This document shows positions 24,283 through 34,639 of a stretch of DNA of 64,000 bases, piece by piece (position 1 is the stretch's first letter; each line of letters opens with the position of its first letter). This DNA is from Ceratothoa steindachneri (taxonomy: Eukaryota; Arthropoda; Malacostraca; Isopoda; Cymothoidae), in contig OZ018318.1 of the NCBI GenBank assembly GCA_963969495.1, positions 171,956,354 to 172,020,353 of the forward strand, written 5' to 3'. A program made the position numbers and the translations under genes. The notes under the pieces are model-generated. The model was not told the origin of the DNA and searched no databases. It saw only the letters and a list, made by a program, of their open reading frames with translations.

Positions 24283-25035
24283 TGCGATCCTAAAATATTC
24301 AATATTCACTTGTTCCCTCGCCTTCTCCAACTCACGGTCACTTGAATTCTTTCTCCATATAATCCTTAGATTTTACAAACAAAAACACTGTCTAATTCCT
24401 TATATTTCCTTTTCCAGACTCTCATACATTTCCCCATTTAACCATCGGGATTTTAATAGTTACAATCAATTTCAATTATTTTAATCTCATTTTAATTATT
24501 CCAATTACATTTACCCACAATTCGTTATTCCAATTACATTTACCCACAAATCGTGATTTCAATTACATTTACCCACAATTCATGATTTCAATTATATTTA
24601 CCCACAATTCGTGATATCAAATTTCATTTACCCACACTTCGTGATTTCAATTACATTTACCTACAATTCGTGATATCAAATTTCATTTATCCATAATTTG
24701 TGATTTCAAATATTTGAATTACATTTTAATTAGTTACAATTACGTTCTAATTAATTACCTATCTACCTTACGCCAAGTTTAGTCACGACCTAAATTCACT
24801 GTTAAATATGTTCCATTCTTGTTAATCTATAATAATATATATTATGTTTTATATCTTCGTTGTATTTCATCCATTCCTTAACGATTTTGTGTCCAACCAT
24901 TAAGCCTAACTTCGTCATAAGATTAGCCGCTTGAGCCATTTTTTACGATTCAATAACTCTCCTCAAAAACTTATAGATATAGGTTTGTTGTGAAGTTTCT
25001 ATCTAGGTTCATACCACTATGGCCCTATATCTATA
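24283..25035 (+). repeat. Gypsy A left LTR
   Basis: About 753 bp, starting TGCGATCCTAAAATATTC and ending GGCCCTATATCTATA. Contains about seven tandem units of some 30 bp (24495-24720; core AATTACATTTACCCACAA). Lacks about 55 bp present in the right LTR near 34350. Exact terminal bases are uncertain because no target duplication is evident. Confidence 0.85.
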
Positions 25036-25038
25036 AAT

Positions 25039-25050
25039 TGGTGCCCAAAG
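25039..25050 (+). promoter_or_regulatory. Gypsy A primer-binding site
   Basis: TGGTGCCCAAAG lies 3 bp after the left LTR, where a tRNA primer-binding site is expected. Its first nine bases (TGGTGCCCA) equal those of the TRIM primer-binding site at 5098. The source tRNA was not identified. Confidence 0.6.
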
Positions 25051-25340
25051 TTTAATTATCTCCATTCTTAATATAAAATCAAATATAAATTTTCAACCTA
25101 GTCACGTGGTCTCATATCTTTCGGGTCACTTACTCATGCGTTCATTTTCCGAGCGTAGCCTCTCAACACGTGTTAGTTTATAATCCCAAGTTTCCAATTA
25201 CATCCTTAATTGAATTAATAATATCCTTATTAAATTAAATTTATTATATCTATATAAATACAACAAGTGAATAATATTTCTTTTTCCGATAATTTTTATT
25301 TTACGCTCATTCACGTGACTGAGTTTTACACACACACACG

Positions 25341-26660
25341 ATGCACACACTTCATACTAGTAAAAAAGTCACGATGGTTACATCAGCAGCTTCGTTGACA
25401 ACTCACACCATTACGACATCGCAGGCTGGCCTTACTGATTCCACCAATACGAGTATCTCTAATATTACTTCCGCAAGCATCCTTCAAAATTCGTCCTCCA
25501 TGCAAAAAGATCGATCTCGATTTCTTCCTTCCTCGATTGTCCTCCCAAAATATAATTCGGGCAACCCCATTGCCTGGTTAGAAATGGCCGTGATTATAAT
25601 GATGCATCACGCCATCTCTGAACAAAACCGGATTTTCTGCATCACTCAAAATTTACCATTGAGTATCTTTTCACTTTTAAAAAACATCTTGCTAGAAAGT
25701 GGTAGAATCGGGGTTTAGGACAAATTAAAAGAGGCTTTTAAGGAGGAGTTTGGGAGATCGTAAGTCGAAGATCTAAGGATGCTATTAAATACTCAGGAGA
25801 TGGGTGACCGGCGTCCCACACGATTTCTGGATCATCTAAAAGACTTAATTCGAACTAAGGGAGCTCAGTTAGAATTTTTCGCTCCCTGCTCACAGAAATA
25901 TTTATCCGTGGGATTCCTGAAAATATTAGGCCACTCATCCTAATGACATCACCCACTAAGGTGGAAAAAATGGCAAAGGCAGCCGATGAGTTGTTCAATA
26001 ATTCATACGTAAGCTAGGGAACTATTTTAATATCTCAAGAACAATGTTCAAATACGTCTATTTCACAGGTTCGTTTACCGAGGGAGTCTTCAGATAACCG
26101 ACCACAACTCGTACGTAAGTCCCCCTCCCCCCCTGGCACAGGATCTTGCTGTTGTGTTGGAAAGGATAGAGAGCAATCTTCGTGCCATAAAAGTGCGACA
26201 ACGGGTGCAGCGAGAGCACAGTCGTGAGCAGGGTTGTTCCCCCCGAAAAAGAAACCAACGAGTGAACTCCAACTCAAGAGGTGAGGCATGGCAGAATCAT
26301 TTTCATTCTCGCCCCAATACCGCCTATCCTGACGATAATTCTCAGGGTCTCTGCTGGTATCATTATAAATATGGTAGCAACGCCGTATATTGTGTACAGC
26401 CTTGTAGCTTCTACCACGCATTTAATCCTCGTTCTTCACCTAACCCTTATTCGCAAATTTTTCACCGTCCGACAAATCATGCTGCTTGTTTCTTTTCCCC
26501 AACTTTCAAATTGGTGCTGGTACCATTGCATGTTTGGTGAAAAGGCAGAAAAATGCTTATACCCATGCACGTACCAACCTCAAACGCGCAAAATCAGTAA
26601 AAATCTACGGTGTCTCTTACCCAAATTTCATACTTATCAGTACAGCATAATCCTTTAAAG
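25341..26660 (+). pseudogene. Gypsy A gag (capsid and double CHCC zinc motif)
   Basis: The start codon at 25341 opens a Ser/Thr-rich N-terminus, then a capsid-like segment (LPKYNSGNPIAWLEMAVIIM) that stops at 25716 and continues in other frames (DKLKEAFKEEFGRS, GDRRPTRFLDHLKDLIRTKG). Near 26350 and 26520 two related motifs occur, CWYHYKYGSNAVYCVQPC and CWYHCMFGEKAEKCLYPC. Both are CX2HX9CX3C, the unusual CHCC spacing described for CsRn1-clade Gypsy elements. There are several frameshifts. The role would have been particle assembly and RNA binding. Confidence 0.75.
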
Positions 26661-26751
26661 TAAAAACGTAAATGATTCGTGGATCTATCACCTCTGCAAG
26701 CTCAGTTTTTCCTCAGGTCATCCTCCCTTTAATATTTACGACTCACTTTCC

Positions 26752-27060
26752 GGTTTTTCATTTTTGGTTGACACGGGTGCTCAATGCAGTGTAATTCCAA
26801 CCTCCCCAGACGACAAAGCTTGCCTCTCTGACCATGTTCTTAAAGCCGCTAACTCTTCAGATATAAGAACATCTGGAAGGTGTAACCTTGAGCTCTCTCT
26901 TGGGTTACGTCGTTTTTTTCCATGGACCTTCATCCTCGCCGAGGTTGACATTCCACTTTTGGGCCTCGATTGCCTTCCGGCTCACGACCTTGTGGTCGAT
27001 TCTCGCAATCGCAAGCTTGTCTACAGAACCACTACTCTGACCGTTTATGGTTTATTTTTT
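26752..27060 (+). pseudogene. Gypsy A aspartic protease
   Basis: The frame reads FLVDTGAQCSVIPTSP with the catalytic DTGA motif, and later DIPLLGLDCLPAHDLVVD, the usual second hydrophobic-GxD block. Spacing of about 75 residues fits a retroviral-type protease monomer. This segment itself is open; damage lies on both sides. Confidence 0.85.
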
Positions 27061-27239
27061 CCCCTCAGAGTTCTCTTCTGTCTGTTCGTCTCCCTACAAC
27101 TGCCCCATACTCCCAACAACTCCTGCGGGAATTTCCTGGCCTTAGTCTACCACCTTCAAAGGACAGGCCTATCAAGCACGATGTGGTTCATAGGATAGAG
27201 AGGACAGGGGGCCTGTATTCTCACGCCTCCGTCGACTGG

Positions 27240-28320
27240 CCCCGGATAGACCTGCTCTAATGAAGCAGGAGTTCAAGTTTATGGTGGAGGCCGGAATAGC
27301 TTTTTCATCTACCTCTCCCTGGGCTTCACAGCTTCACGTAGTGCCAAAGTCTACACCGGGTGAGTTCAGGGCTGTAGGTAATCGATTACAGGCGACTCAA
27401 TGCTTGTATCATTCCAGATAGATATCCTCTTCCTTACCTGTTTGATTTTAATTCTGCTCTTTTTGATTATTCAATCTCTTCTCGACTCGATTTGGTTCGT
27501 GCTTCAACCAAATCCCCCTTCATCCAGATGATGTCCCAAAGACGGCTATCACCACGCCATTCGGTTCCTTCGTCATGAAGCGAATGCTTTAGGGTCTTCG
27601 TAACAGTAATCAGACCTCCCAACGGTTTATGGATCAGGCTCTAAGAGGTCTCCCCTTCGTATTTTGCTACATAGATGACCTCCTGATAGCACCTTCGTCT
27701 ATAAAGGAACATCTCTCACACCTTCGTCAGGTTTTCGCTCGTTTAGAAGAGTATCGTATCGTACTCAACATAAATAAGGGTCTTTTGGGTGTCACACAAC
27801 TCTCTTTTTGGGGACACCACATTTCCACTGGCGGAATTCGAACCTCTCGAAGATAAAGTTGCAATTATTCGGGATTTTCCCCGACCTTCTACACTCAAGA
27901 AACTTCGGAGATTTTGTGGTATGGTAAATTTTAACACAGATTCATTCCCAACATTTCTAACATCATGCAACCTCTCTACGATTTGTTTTCAAAATCCAAG
28001 AAGAACCTTCCTCTATTCTGGCCTTCCGAAGCGTGCGAGGCTTTCTCTCGCACGAAAGAGTCTATGGTTTCCGCTGTTTCCCTGGCCCATCCTTGCCGAG
28101 GAGCTTCTATAAGCGTTGATTTGGACGCGTCCGCTACCCATGTTGGTGCGACGTTGCAGTAGAAGGTTGGTGACTCCTAGCAACCGCTCACTGTCTTCTC
28201 CAAATCACTTATTCCTTCTCAACAGAGGTACAGTGCATTTTCCCGCGAACTCCTTAGTGCTTACTTCGCCCTCCGCCACTTCCGCCAATACTTGGAAGGG
28301 CGTGAATTTACTGTTTTACC
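27240..28320 (+). pseudogene. Gypsy A reverse transcriptase and RNase H
   Basis: Frames scatter, but the order is clear: ALMKQEFKFMVEAGIAFSST and SPWASQLHVVPKSTPGEFRA; the DYRRLN region near 27385; TTPFGSFVMKRML (27560-27590); FVFCYIDDLLIAPSS with the YIDD active site (27629 frame); LLGVTQLSFWGHHIS; and a connection segment. RNase H follows with SISVDLDASATHVGATLQ (about 28105-28160) and a RELLSAYFALRHFRQYLEGR segment. At least four frameshifts or stops make it non-functional. Confidence 0.85.
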
Positions 28321-28639
28321 GGCCATAAGCCGTTGGTTGGTACCCTTGCCACTAGTAGCGCCTCTGCTGTGCATTCTGCCGTTGATTCCCGTCATCTTGA
28401 TTCATCCTGCAGATGGCAAACGATATTCGCTACGTTCCTGGTTCATAAAACGTCGTGCCGGACGCTGTCTCTCGCATTTCATCGATTCCGGACACACAAC
28501 TCTCCCACACTGCACACATCGATCATGCGACAATAGCGCTCGCCCAGGAACAAGATGAAGACACGCAAACACCTCGTCACTCTTCTCAACTCGTCGTTCG
28601 CGAAATAGACTTGCCGGACAGTCCTTTCAGGCGCATACT

Positions 28640-29435
28640 GGTTGACTATTCATTGCCCGACTGTCCCCATCCATTTATTACTCTCGCTTACCGTCGGCAC
28701 ATTTTTGACCAAACGCCGACATGGCCAAATGGACCCGCGCATGTCTGCCTTGTCAACGCGAAAAGGTTCAACGCCACACAAAGACCCCTCTGGCTGCTTT
28801 TCCTCTTCCATCGGCACGTTTTGACGCCGTTCACATCGATCTGGTAGGCCCTCTGCCCTTTTTGCGCGGTTGCACTAATCTTCTCACCATGATCGACTGT
28901 TTTACTCGTTGGCTAGAAGCAGTTCCTATCTCGGAGATCAGAGCTTCCACTGTAACTCTAGCTTTCGTCTCAGCATGGTTTGCTCGTTTTGGTTTTCCCT
29001 AAACAATCATGACTGATCGTGGTAGCCAATTTGAATCCCACCAATGGGATGCACTAATGTCAGTGCTTGGCTCTATTTCGTCTTTCTTCGTACCACTAGC
29101 TATCATCCCCAAAACAACGCAAATGTCGAACAGTTGCATAAGACTCTCAAGCCAAACTTACGCTCCACTGATCCCAACATCACTTGGGTGGACAAGCTAC
29201 CCTTGATTCTCCTGGGTATCCGTGCATCCTTGAAAGAAGATTTGGCTTGCTCTGCGGCGGGACTTGTCTATGATACTCAACTTCGTCTTCCTGGTCATTT
29301 TTTTCTTTTCTTCTGACCGTCCTCTACTATCTTATGTTCATCCTGCTGCATACTTACATTATTTAGTACGAGCGATGTCTGAAGTTAGGCTGACCACCCC
29401 AAGAGTGCCTTCTCATCAGATACCTTTCGTGCTTA
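28640..29435 (+). pseudogene. Gypsy A integrase
   Basis: The zinc-binding part is reduced (RRHIFDQ joins directly to MAKWTRACLPCQREK, with loss of about 70 bp that Gypsy C still has). The catalytic core follows: RFDAVHIDLVGPLPFLRG (first Asp), TIMTDRGSQFES (second, after a stop), NNANVEQLHKTLK (Glu). The end at SHQIPFV is cut by the composite insertion, and the same reading continues at 33144 with KEMATCFH. Confidence 0.85.
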
Positions 29436-29797
29436 TACTATATATTTATCAATGTGATTTATCTTCGGTTAATAAATCAGCATAGATAGCGTTTCGAAAA
29501 CCATAACAATAAATTTTGTTTGATCAAGGATGTCTGCCGTTAGCTTTAGGCCTAAAGGCAACAGCGAAATAAATTTTGGAATATTGACTTGGGCTTTAAG
29601 TAAGACAATTACACAAATATAAATATATTCATAAAATCAACGAATGTACAGAGATAAGTATGCTAAGTAAATATGGTGAATAATATGGCGAAACAATAAG
29701 GTGAATAATATATAATATAGTGTAGTAATGTAGTGAATATTATAGAGTATCTTTGATATAGTGTAGTAATTTAGAGTATCTATAATGGACTGAATTG
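29433..29797 (+). repeat. inverted-repeat arm, left
   Basis: Matches the reverse complement of 32709-33095 at roughly 90% by eye, for example TCAGCATAGATAGCGTTTCG and TTAGGCCTAAAGGC. It appears to be an LTR lacking its first 60 bp or so. Confidence 0.85.
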
Positions 29798-29821
29798 CTA
29801 CACTATATCAAAGATACTCTA
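29743..29821. repeat. 24 bp perfect palindrome arms
   Basis: TAGAGTATCTTTGATATAGT plus GTAG (29743-29766) is exactly repeated in reverse complement at 29798-29821, with a 31 nt spacer. It sits at the inner boundary of the left arm. Confidence 0.9.
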
Positions 29822-30599
29822 CCAATGATACTCTATATTATATACTACATCAAAGATAATCCAGAGGTTAAAGCTGCAGCGTAAACCACAGAGCGAGCAC
29901 GGACACGGGTTTGGCGATCGAAGGCGCAGGTCCCGCTCTGGTTCACGAAAGAGAAACCAACGAGGGCATCCCGGTGCAAGAGATGAGAGACAGAAAACTT
30001 TTACCCTCATTCTTCCAACTTTTCTCACCATCTTCCACACCATCAGGGCCTATGCTGGTATCATCAAAGTTACGGGCACAACGCTGTACACTGTACACAG
30101 CACCGTAGCCACAGTTATGCTTCTTCACATACTGTGCCAAGTAGTCTCCTCTCGAAGCATAACTTTTTCCTTTCCTCTCATCCAACTCGGTGGTGCTGGT
30201 ATCATAACAAATATGGTGCACAAGCCGCAAAATGTTTACAGCCTTGCACATATTTACAACTAGTAACTCCTCCTCCACCTAATCTCAACTCTCCACTCCT
30301 TGCACATCAATCTTCATCCCCAAACTCCTCTAATATTCACTTTTCATCACCAAACTCTCTAAATCCTCAATCAAATTTTCATTCCTCAAATTCTCTCTCA
30401 CTTCACCCAACTCAACCACTTTCTTCAAATCCTCAAACTTCAAATTCTGGCATTCCTCTCCCTCCAGTCTCCTAATAACATCCTTTAAACTAACACCTCA
30501 AAGGATTAACAAACATTAATAACAAACATTAACAACAACCATTAACAAACATTAACAATTGACAATAAACGGGTTAACATCTACCACCTGCACCTCACT

Positions 30600-31628
30600 T
30601 TGCTTATTCAAGTAGGTCCTCACTTTTGCATTTTGGACCCACACTCAATCCTCACTTCATATCGCCATCATTTCATTCAGTACTCATACAGTGCTACGGT
30701 GTCAATTCTCTCGCGCTCACATAGTGCTCTGGCAACACACCATTACATTCAGTACTCATATAGTGCTCTGGCCACACGTCATTACATTCAGTACTCATAT
30801 AGTGCTCAGGCAACACGCCATTACATTCAGGACTCATATAGTGCTAACACAACAGGCCTAAAACCTGGTCAATTCTTTTCTTCCTCTGACCGACCTCTAC
30901 CTTCTCACCTAGATCCTTCTTCATACGTACATAATCTTGTACGGGTATTGGGTGAAATTAAGCCAACTGCCCCTGGAGTGCCTGCTAATTATAAAACCTT
31001 CGTGCCGAAGGAGATGACAGCATGCTCCCATGTTTTAGTCCGTCGCGATTCAGCTCGCACTTCGTTACAACCAGTCTATGGCGGACCCTTTCTCGTTATC
31101 TCCAAGAAGCCGAAATTCTTCGTCCTGAAGCTTGGCACCAGGCAAGATACTGTCTCTATCGACCGCCTAAAACCCGCTTATACCGAAAATGTCCGTCTAG
31201 AACCCAAATCGCGTCATTCTCCTTCTACTATACCCCTTTATGGTACAGTAATCCCCCCAAACAACCTAAAAACCACCTTTTTAACTACTGCCTCTCCAAC
31301 TCCACCTTCCTTTTTGCTACCTCCTCCTCCTTTGTTGCAGGAACCCTCGTCGGCAGAAGTGGATAGTCAGGAGCAAATCTCTCCCCCACTTGTCACTCCG
31401 TCAGTGGACAACGGGACTCAAGACCCCCACATCCCGCTTGACGCCATCTCGAAAGGAACCAGCAAGCGGATCACCTTCACTCCGTCAACCTTTTCTCATG
31501 CCAGTGCCTCGTTCAACGCTAATGTCACTGCCACAGCAAATCTTTGTCTTCGTACCCGCAGCCAAACCAATGGCACTGTCACAGGCTCCGGTCGCGTCGT
31601 CAGGAGGCCTTGTCGGTACTCGGACTTA
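30600..31628 (+). pseudogene. Gypsy B open frame: tandem repeat plus pol C-terminus
   Basis: A 343-codon open frame. Codons from about 40 hold 13-residue tandem repeats (HYIQYSYSALATR type). From about residue 95 it matches Gypsy A and ends with a GPY/F-like module: SLQPVYGGPFLVISKKPKFF, then TVSIDRLKPAY. A Pro/Ser/Thr-rich tail follows to the TAA at 31629-31631. The frame is uninterrupted, but the catalytic domains are gone, so I call it a rearranged relic rather than a gene. Confidence 0.65.
30728..30844 (+). repeat. 39 bp tandem repeat, three units
   Basis: Units start at 30728, 30767 and 30806 with the core ATTACATTCAGTACTCATAT. 39 bp is 13 codons, so the repeat keeps frame. A degenerate fourth unit precedes it near 30670. 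Confidence 0.9.
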
Positions 31629-31712
31629 TAATCTCAAAATAGTAAAAGAGGGGGGGGGGGTAACCTTCTTAAGGGGGGAGTGTTATAGCAATGACTCTGG
31701 GCATTCCTATAA

Positions 31713-31895
31713 TAGAGGAGAGTAGGAAAAGGGGGCAAAGAAAAAATTATAGTGTAGGCGAGTTGCGAACAGCTTCCCGCGTCGCTGGACCACTGTTAGC
31801 CAGCGGAGAATACACTCGGCGATCTTGAGTCCCCAAAAGGACTCATTCAAACGAAGCTTTTAAGCTGCTCGCCGGCACTTCTCGTACGCTATACA
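31713..31895 (-). repeat. TRIM copy 2, 3' LTR
   Basis: Direct repeat of 31999-32188. The tRNA-like region here reads ATCGCCGAGTGTATTC on the minus strand, so box A is slightly degraded. Confidence 0.75.
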
Positions 31896-31998
31896 ACCCC
31901 CCTCCTAGGAGCGGAGCGTATTTTGAAGAAATGAACAGAGCCCGTTTGGAAATGTTATCCAAGGGCTAACGCTACTCCTCCCGGGTCTGGTGCACCAT

Positions 31999-32188
31999 TG
32001 TAGATAGTGGAGAGTAGGAAAAGTGGGCAAAGAAAAAATAATAGCGTAGGCGAGTTGCGAACAGCTTCCCGCGTTGCTGGACCACTGTTAGCCAGCGGCG
32101 AATCTACTCGGCCATCCTGAGTCCCCCCTAAAAGACTCATTCAAACGAAGCTTTTAAACCGCTCGCCTGCTCTTCTTGTACGCTTTAC
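31999..32188 (-). repeat. TRIM copy 2, 5' LTR
   Basis: 190 bp, the same length as the copy 1 LTRs. Ends TATCTACA next to the internal primer-binding site. Confidence 0.75.
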
Positions 32189-32195
32189 TGGGAAA

Positions 32196-32198
<3 letters not shown>

Positions 32199-32256
<58 letters not shown>
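32199..32256. repeat. (TA)n microsatellite 5
   Basis: 58 bp of TA at the junction between the plus-oriented LTR start and the minus-oriented arm. Confidence 0.97.
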
Positions 32257-32258
<2 letters not shown>

Positions 32259-32708
32259 TTTATTATGTATAAAATTCAATTCTTTTGTCATTTAAATAAT
32301 TCATGCAATCCTTTAACTTTGTTAATTTAATCATTCATTTATTTTACTCTAACTTTCTCAATTTAATCTTTCAATTAATTTACTTCAACTTTTGTAAATT
32401 AAATCATTTCATGTTAAACTTAATAATTAATTAATTCATTTATTCTACTTGTCAATTCAATTAACGTATACTGTTCCAAACAACATCTCTCAAATTTCAC
32501 ACACACAAACAAACAAACACACGTTCCCAGCTCGACCAAATAAGCACGATATTCTGCCCACTCGACTCGCTGCTTTCTTCGTATAAAGGTCGTAACCATT
32601 TCTTCTACAATTATTCATTTACTTAGTTAATTCCATTTTCTCTCACAATTCTTTGCAAACGACCATACGAGAGTAGATCCTAATTATATTAAATTCTCAT
32701 TTCAGCCC
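32257..32708 (-). other. AT-rich part of composite insertion
   Basis: No ORF. Appears to be an inward continuation of the right inverted arm, perhaps LTR or 5' internal DNA of the same element. Contains TATAAAGG (32583-32590) on the plus strand, possibly incidental. Confidence 0.4.
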
Positions 32709-33095
32709 CAATTCAGTCCAATATAGATACTCTAAATTACTACATAGATACATCAAAGATACTCTATTATTCACTCTATATTATACCCAATATTATTCAC
32801 TACATTACAACACTATATTATATATTATTCACTCTATTATTGTTTCACCATATATACTTAACCTACTTATCTCATTGTACATTCATTGATTTTATGAATA
32901 TATTTATATTTGTGTAATTGTCTTCTTAACGCCCAAGTCATTATTCCAAAATTTATTTCGCTGTCGCCTTTAGGCCTAAAGCTAACGGCAGACATCTCGA
33001 TCAAACAAAATTTATGGTTATGGTTTTCGAAACGCTATCTATGCTGATTTATTAACTAGAGATAAATCACATTGATAAACATAGACTATATTTAA
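32709..33095 (-). repeat. inverted-repeat arm, right
   Basis: Reverse complement of 29433-29797. Continues to an LTR-like start (TATAGCAATGCCTATGGGCA on the minus strand) at 33143, matching the Gypsy B LTR start at 31681. Confidence 0.85.
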
Positions 33096-33143
33096 GTTTC
33101 CCAGGAGGTTTTTATTATAGGAATGCCCATAGGCATTGCTATA

Positions 33144-33440
33144 GTGGTAAAGGAGATGGCAACCTGTTTTCACGTTTTGTCCGTCACGACTCAACTCGCT
33201 CTTCTTTGCAACCAGTCAATGACGGCCCCTTTCTCGCCATCTCTAGGAAATCCAAACTCTTTGTACTACAGTTTGTCACCAAGCAGGATGCTGTCTCCAT
33301 TGGTCGCCTGAAACCAGCCTTTATAGAGGCCGTTCACCTTGAACAGCCACGGTTTTCTCCTCCCACTATGACTGTAAGTGATACAGTGGTTTCTCATACT
33401 TTTCTTCAAAACCCTCCTACAAACCATTCTCCAACACCCA
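33144..33440 (+). pseudogene. Gypsy A pol C-terminus, resumed after insertion
   Basis: Reads KEMATCFHV, then in the next frame [20 protein letters not shown] and [20 protein letters not shown], the GPY/F-like module corresponding to 31060-31180 in Gypsy B. It ends in the (TA)n array, which encodes a meaningless Tyr/Ile run. Confidence 0.8.
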
Positions 33441-33704
<264 letters not shown>

Positions 33705-33827
33705 CTAAAATTTTATATATATATTTTTTAAATATTATATATTTGTAAAAAAGTCTTTAAAATCAATTGGAAACATTTTTGTTGGGCAACATTTATACAC
33801 ACGACTAACGCTTCCAAATATTTCGCA

Positions 33828-34631
33828 TGCGATCCTAAAATATTCAATATTCACTTGTTCCCTCGCCTTCTCCAACTCAAGGTCACTTGAATTCTTTATC
33901 CATATAATCCTTAGATTTTACAGACAGAAACACTGTCCAATTCCTTATATTTCCTTTTCCAGACTCTCATACATCTCCCCTTTTAACCATCGTGATTTTA
34001 ATAGTTAAAATTACATTTCAATTATTTTAATTTCATTTCAATTATTCCAATTACATTTACCCACAATTCGTTATTCCAATTACATTTACCTACAAATCGT
34101 GATTTCAATTACATTTACCCACAATTCATGATTTCAATTATATTTACCCACAATTCGTGATATCAAATTTCATTTACCCACACTTCGTGATTTCAATTAC
34201 ATTTACCTACAATTCGTGATATCAAATTTCATTTATCCATAATTCGTGATTTCAAATATTTGAATTACATTTTAATTAGTTACAATTACGTTCTAATTAA
34301 TTACCTATCTACCTTACGCCAAGTTTAGTCACGACAAAAATTCAGTGTTAAACTCATGTTCGTTTGGTATTATTAAATTCAAATTCAACCAATATAATTT
34401 CAAATATGTTCCACTCTTGTTAATCTATAATAATATATATTATGTTGTATCCTCGTTGTATTTCATCCATTCCTTAACGATTTTGTGTCCAACCATTAAG
34501 CCTAACTTCGTCATAAGATTAGCCGCTTGAGCCATTTTTTACGATTCAATAACTCTCCTCAAAAACTTATAGATATAGGTTTGTTGTGAAGTTTATATCT
34601 AGGTTCATACCAGGATGGCCCTATATCTATA
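33828..34631 (+). repeat. Gypsy A right LTR
   Basis: About 804 bp, a direct repeat of 24283-25035 with few differences, including the same tandem ACCCACAATTCGTGATTTC units. Contains about 55 bp near 34345-34400 missing from the left LTR. Confidence 0.85.
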
Positions 34632-34639
34632 GACGCTCT

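Larger units (their letters stand above)
29870..31680 (+). mobile_element. Gypsy B, shortened internal region
   Basis: A gag segment with two CHCC-type motifs (GLCWYHQSYGHNAVHCVQ near 30050, degenerate; CWYHNKYGAQAAKCLQPC near 30200) joins, via unrelated AT-rich and repetitive DNA, to the pol C-terminus. Protease, RT, RNase H and the integrase core are absent. It ends at a purine tract AAGGGGGGAG (31671-31680), followed by an LTR start TGTTATAGCAATG at 31681. Confidence 0.75.
31713..32188 (-). mobile_element. TRIM-like miniature LTR retrotransposon, copy 2
   Basis: A second full copy in reverse orientation, inside the start of the Gypsy B LTR. LTRs at 31713-31895 and 31999-32188; internal part 31896-31998. 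On the minus strand the primer-binding site reads TGGTGCACCAGACCCGGGAG (two extra bases relative to copy 1), and the purine tract reads CTAGGAGGGGGGT directly before TGTATAGCG. Box A in the 5' LTR is TGGCCGAGTAG; box B-like is TGTTCGCAACTC. The outermost bases are eroded (left end AATAGAGGAG, right end CGCTTTACTG). Confidence 0.8.
29433..33143. mobile_element. composite insertion with inverted arms inside Gypsy A
   Basis: Gypsy A coding sequence breaks at TTCGTGC (29426-29432) and resumes at GTGGTAAAGG (33144). Comparison with Gypsy B, which reads TTCGTGCCGAAGGAG, shows nothing else is missing; GTGC and GTGG may be an imperfect 4 bp duplication. The insert contains: an arm (29433-29797), a shortened Gypsy B in plus orientation, the start of its LTR at 31681 with a TRIM inside, a (TA)n array, and a second arm in reverse orientation (32709-33095) extending to an LTR-like end at 33143. 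A (TA)n-mediated rearrangement of one LTR element is the simplest inference. Confidence 0.7.

Noticed and set aside
24495..24720. CRISPR-like regularly spaced repeats
   Set aside because: Units are contiguous and degenerate without unique spacers, and lie within LTRs of a eukaryotic retrotransposon.
31955..32140. Minus-strand 61-codon frame
   Set aside because: Lies across the TRIM LTR and internal part, which are non-coding repeats.
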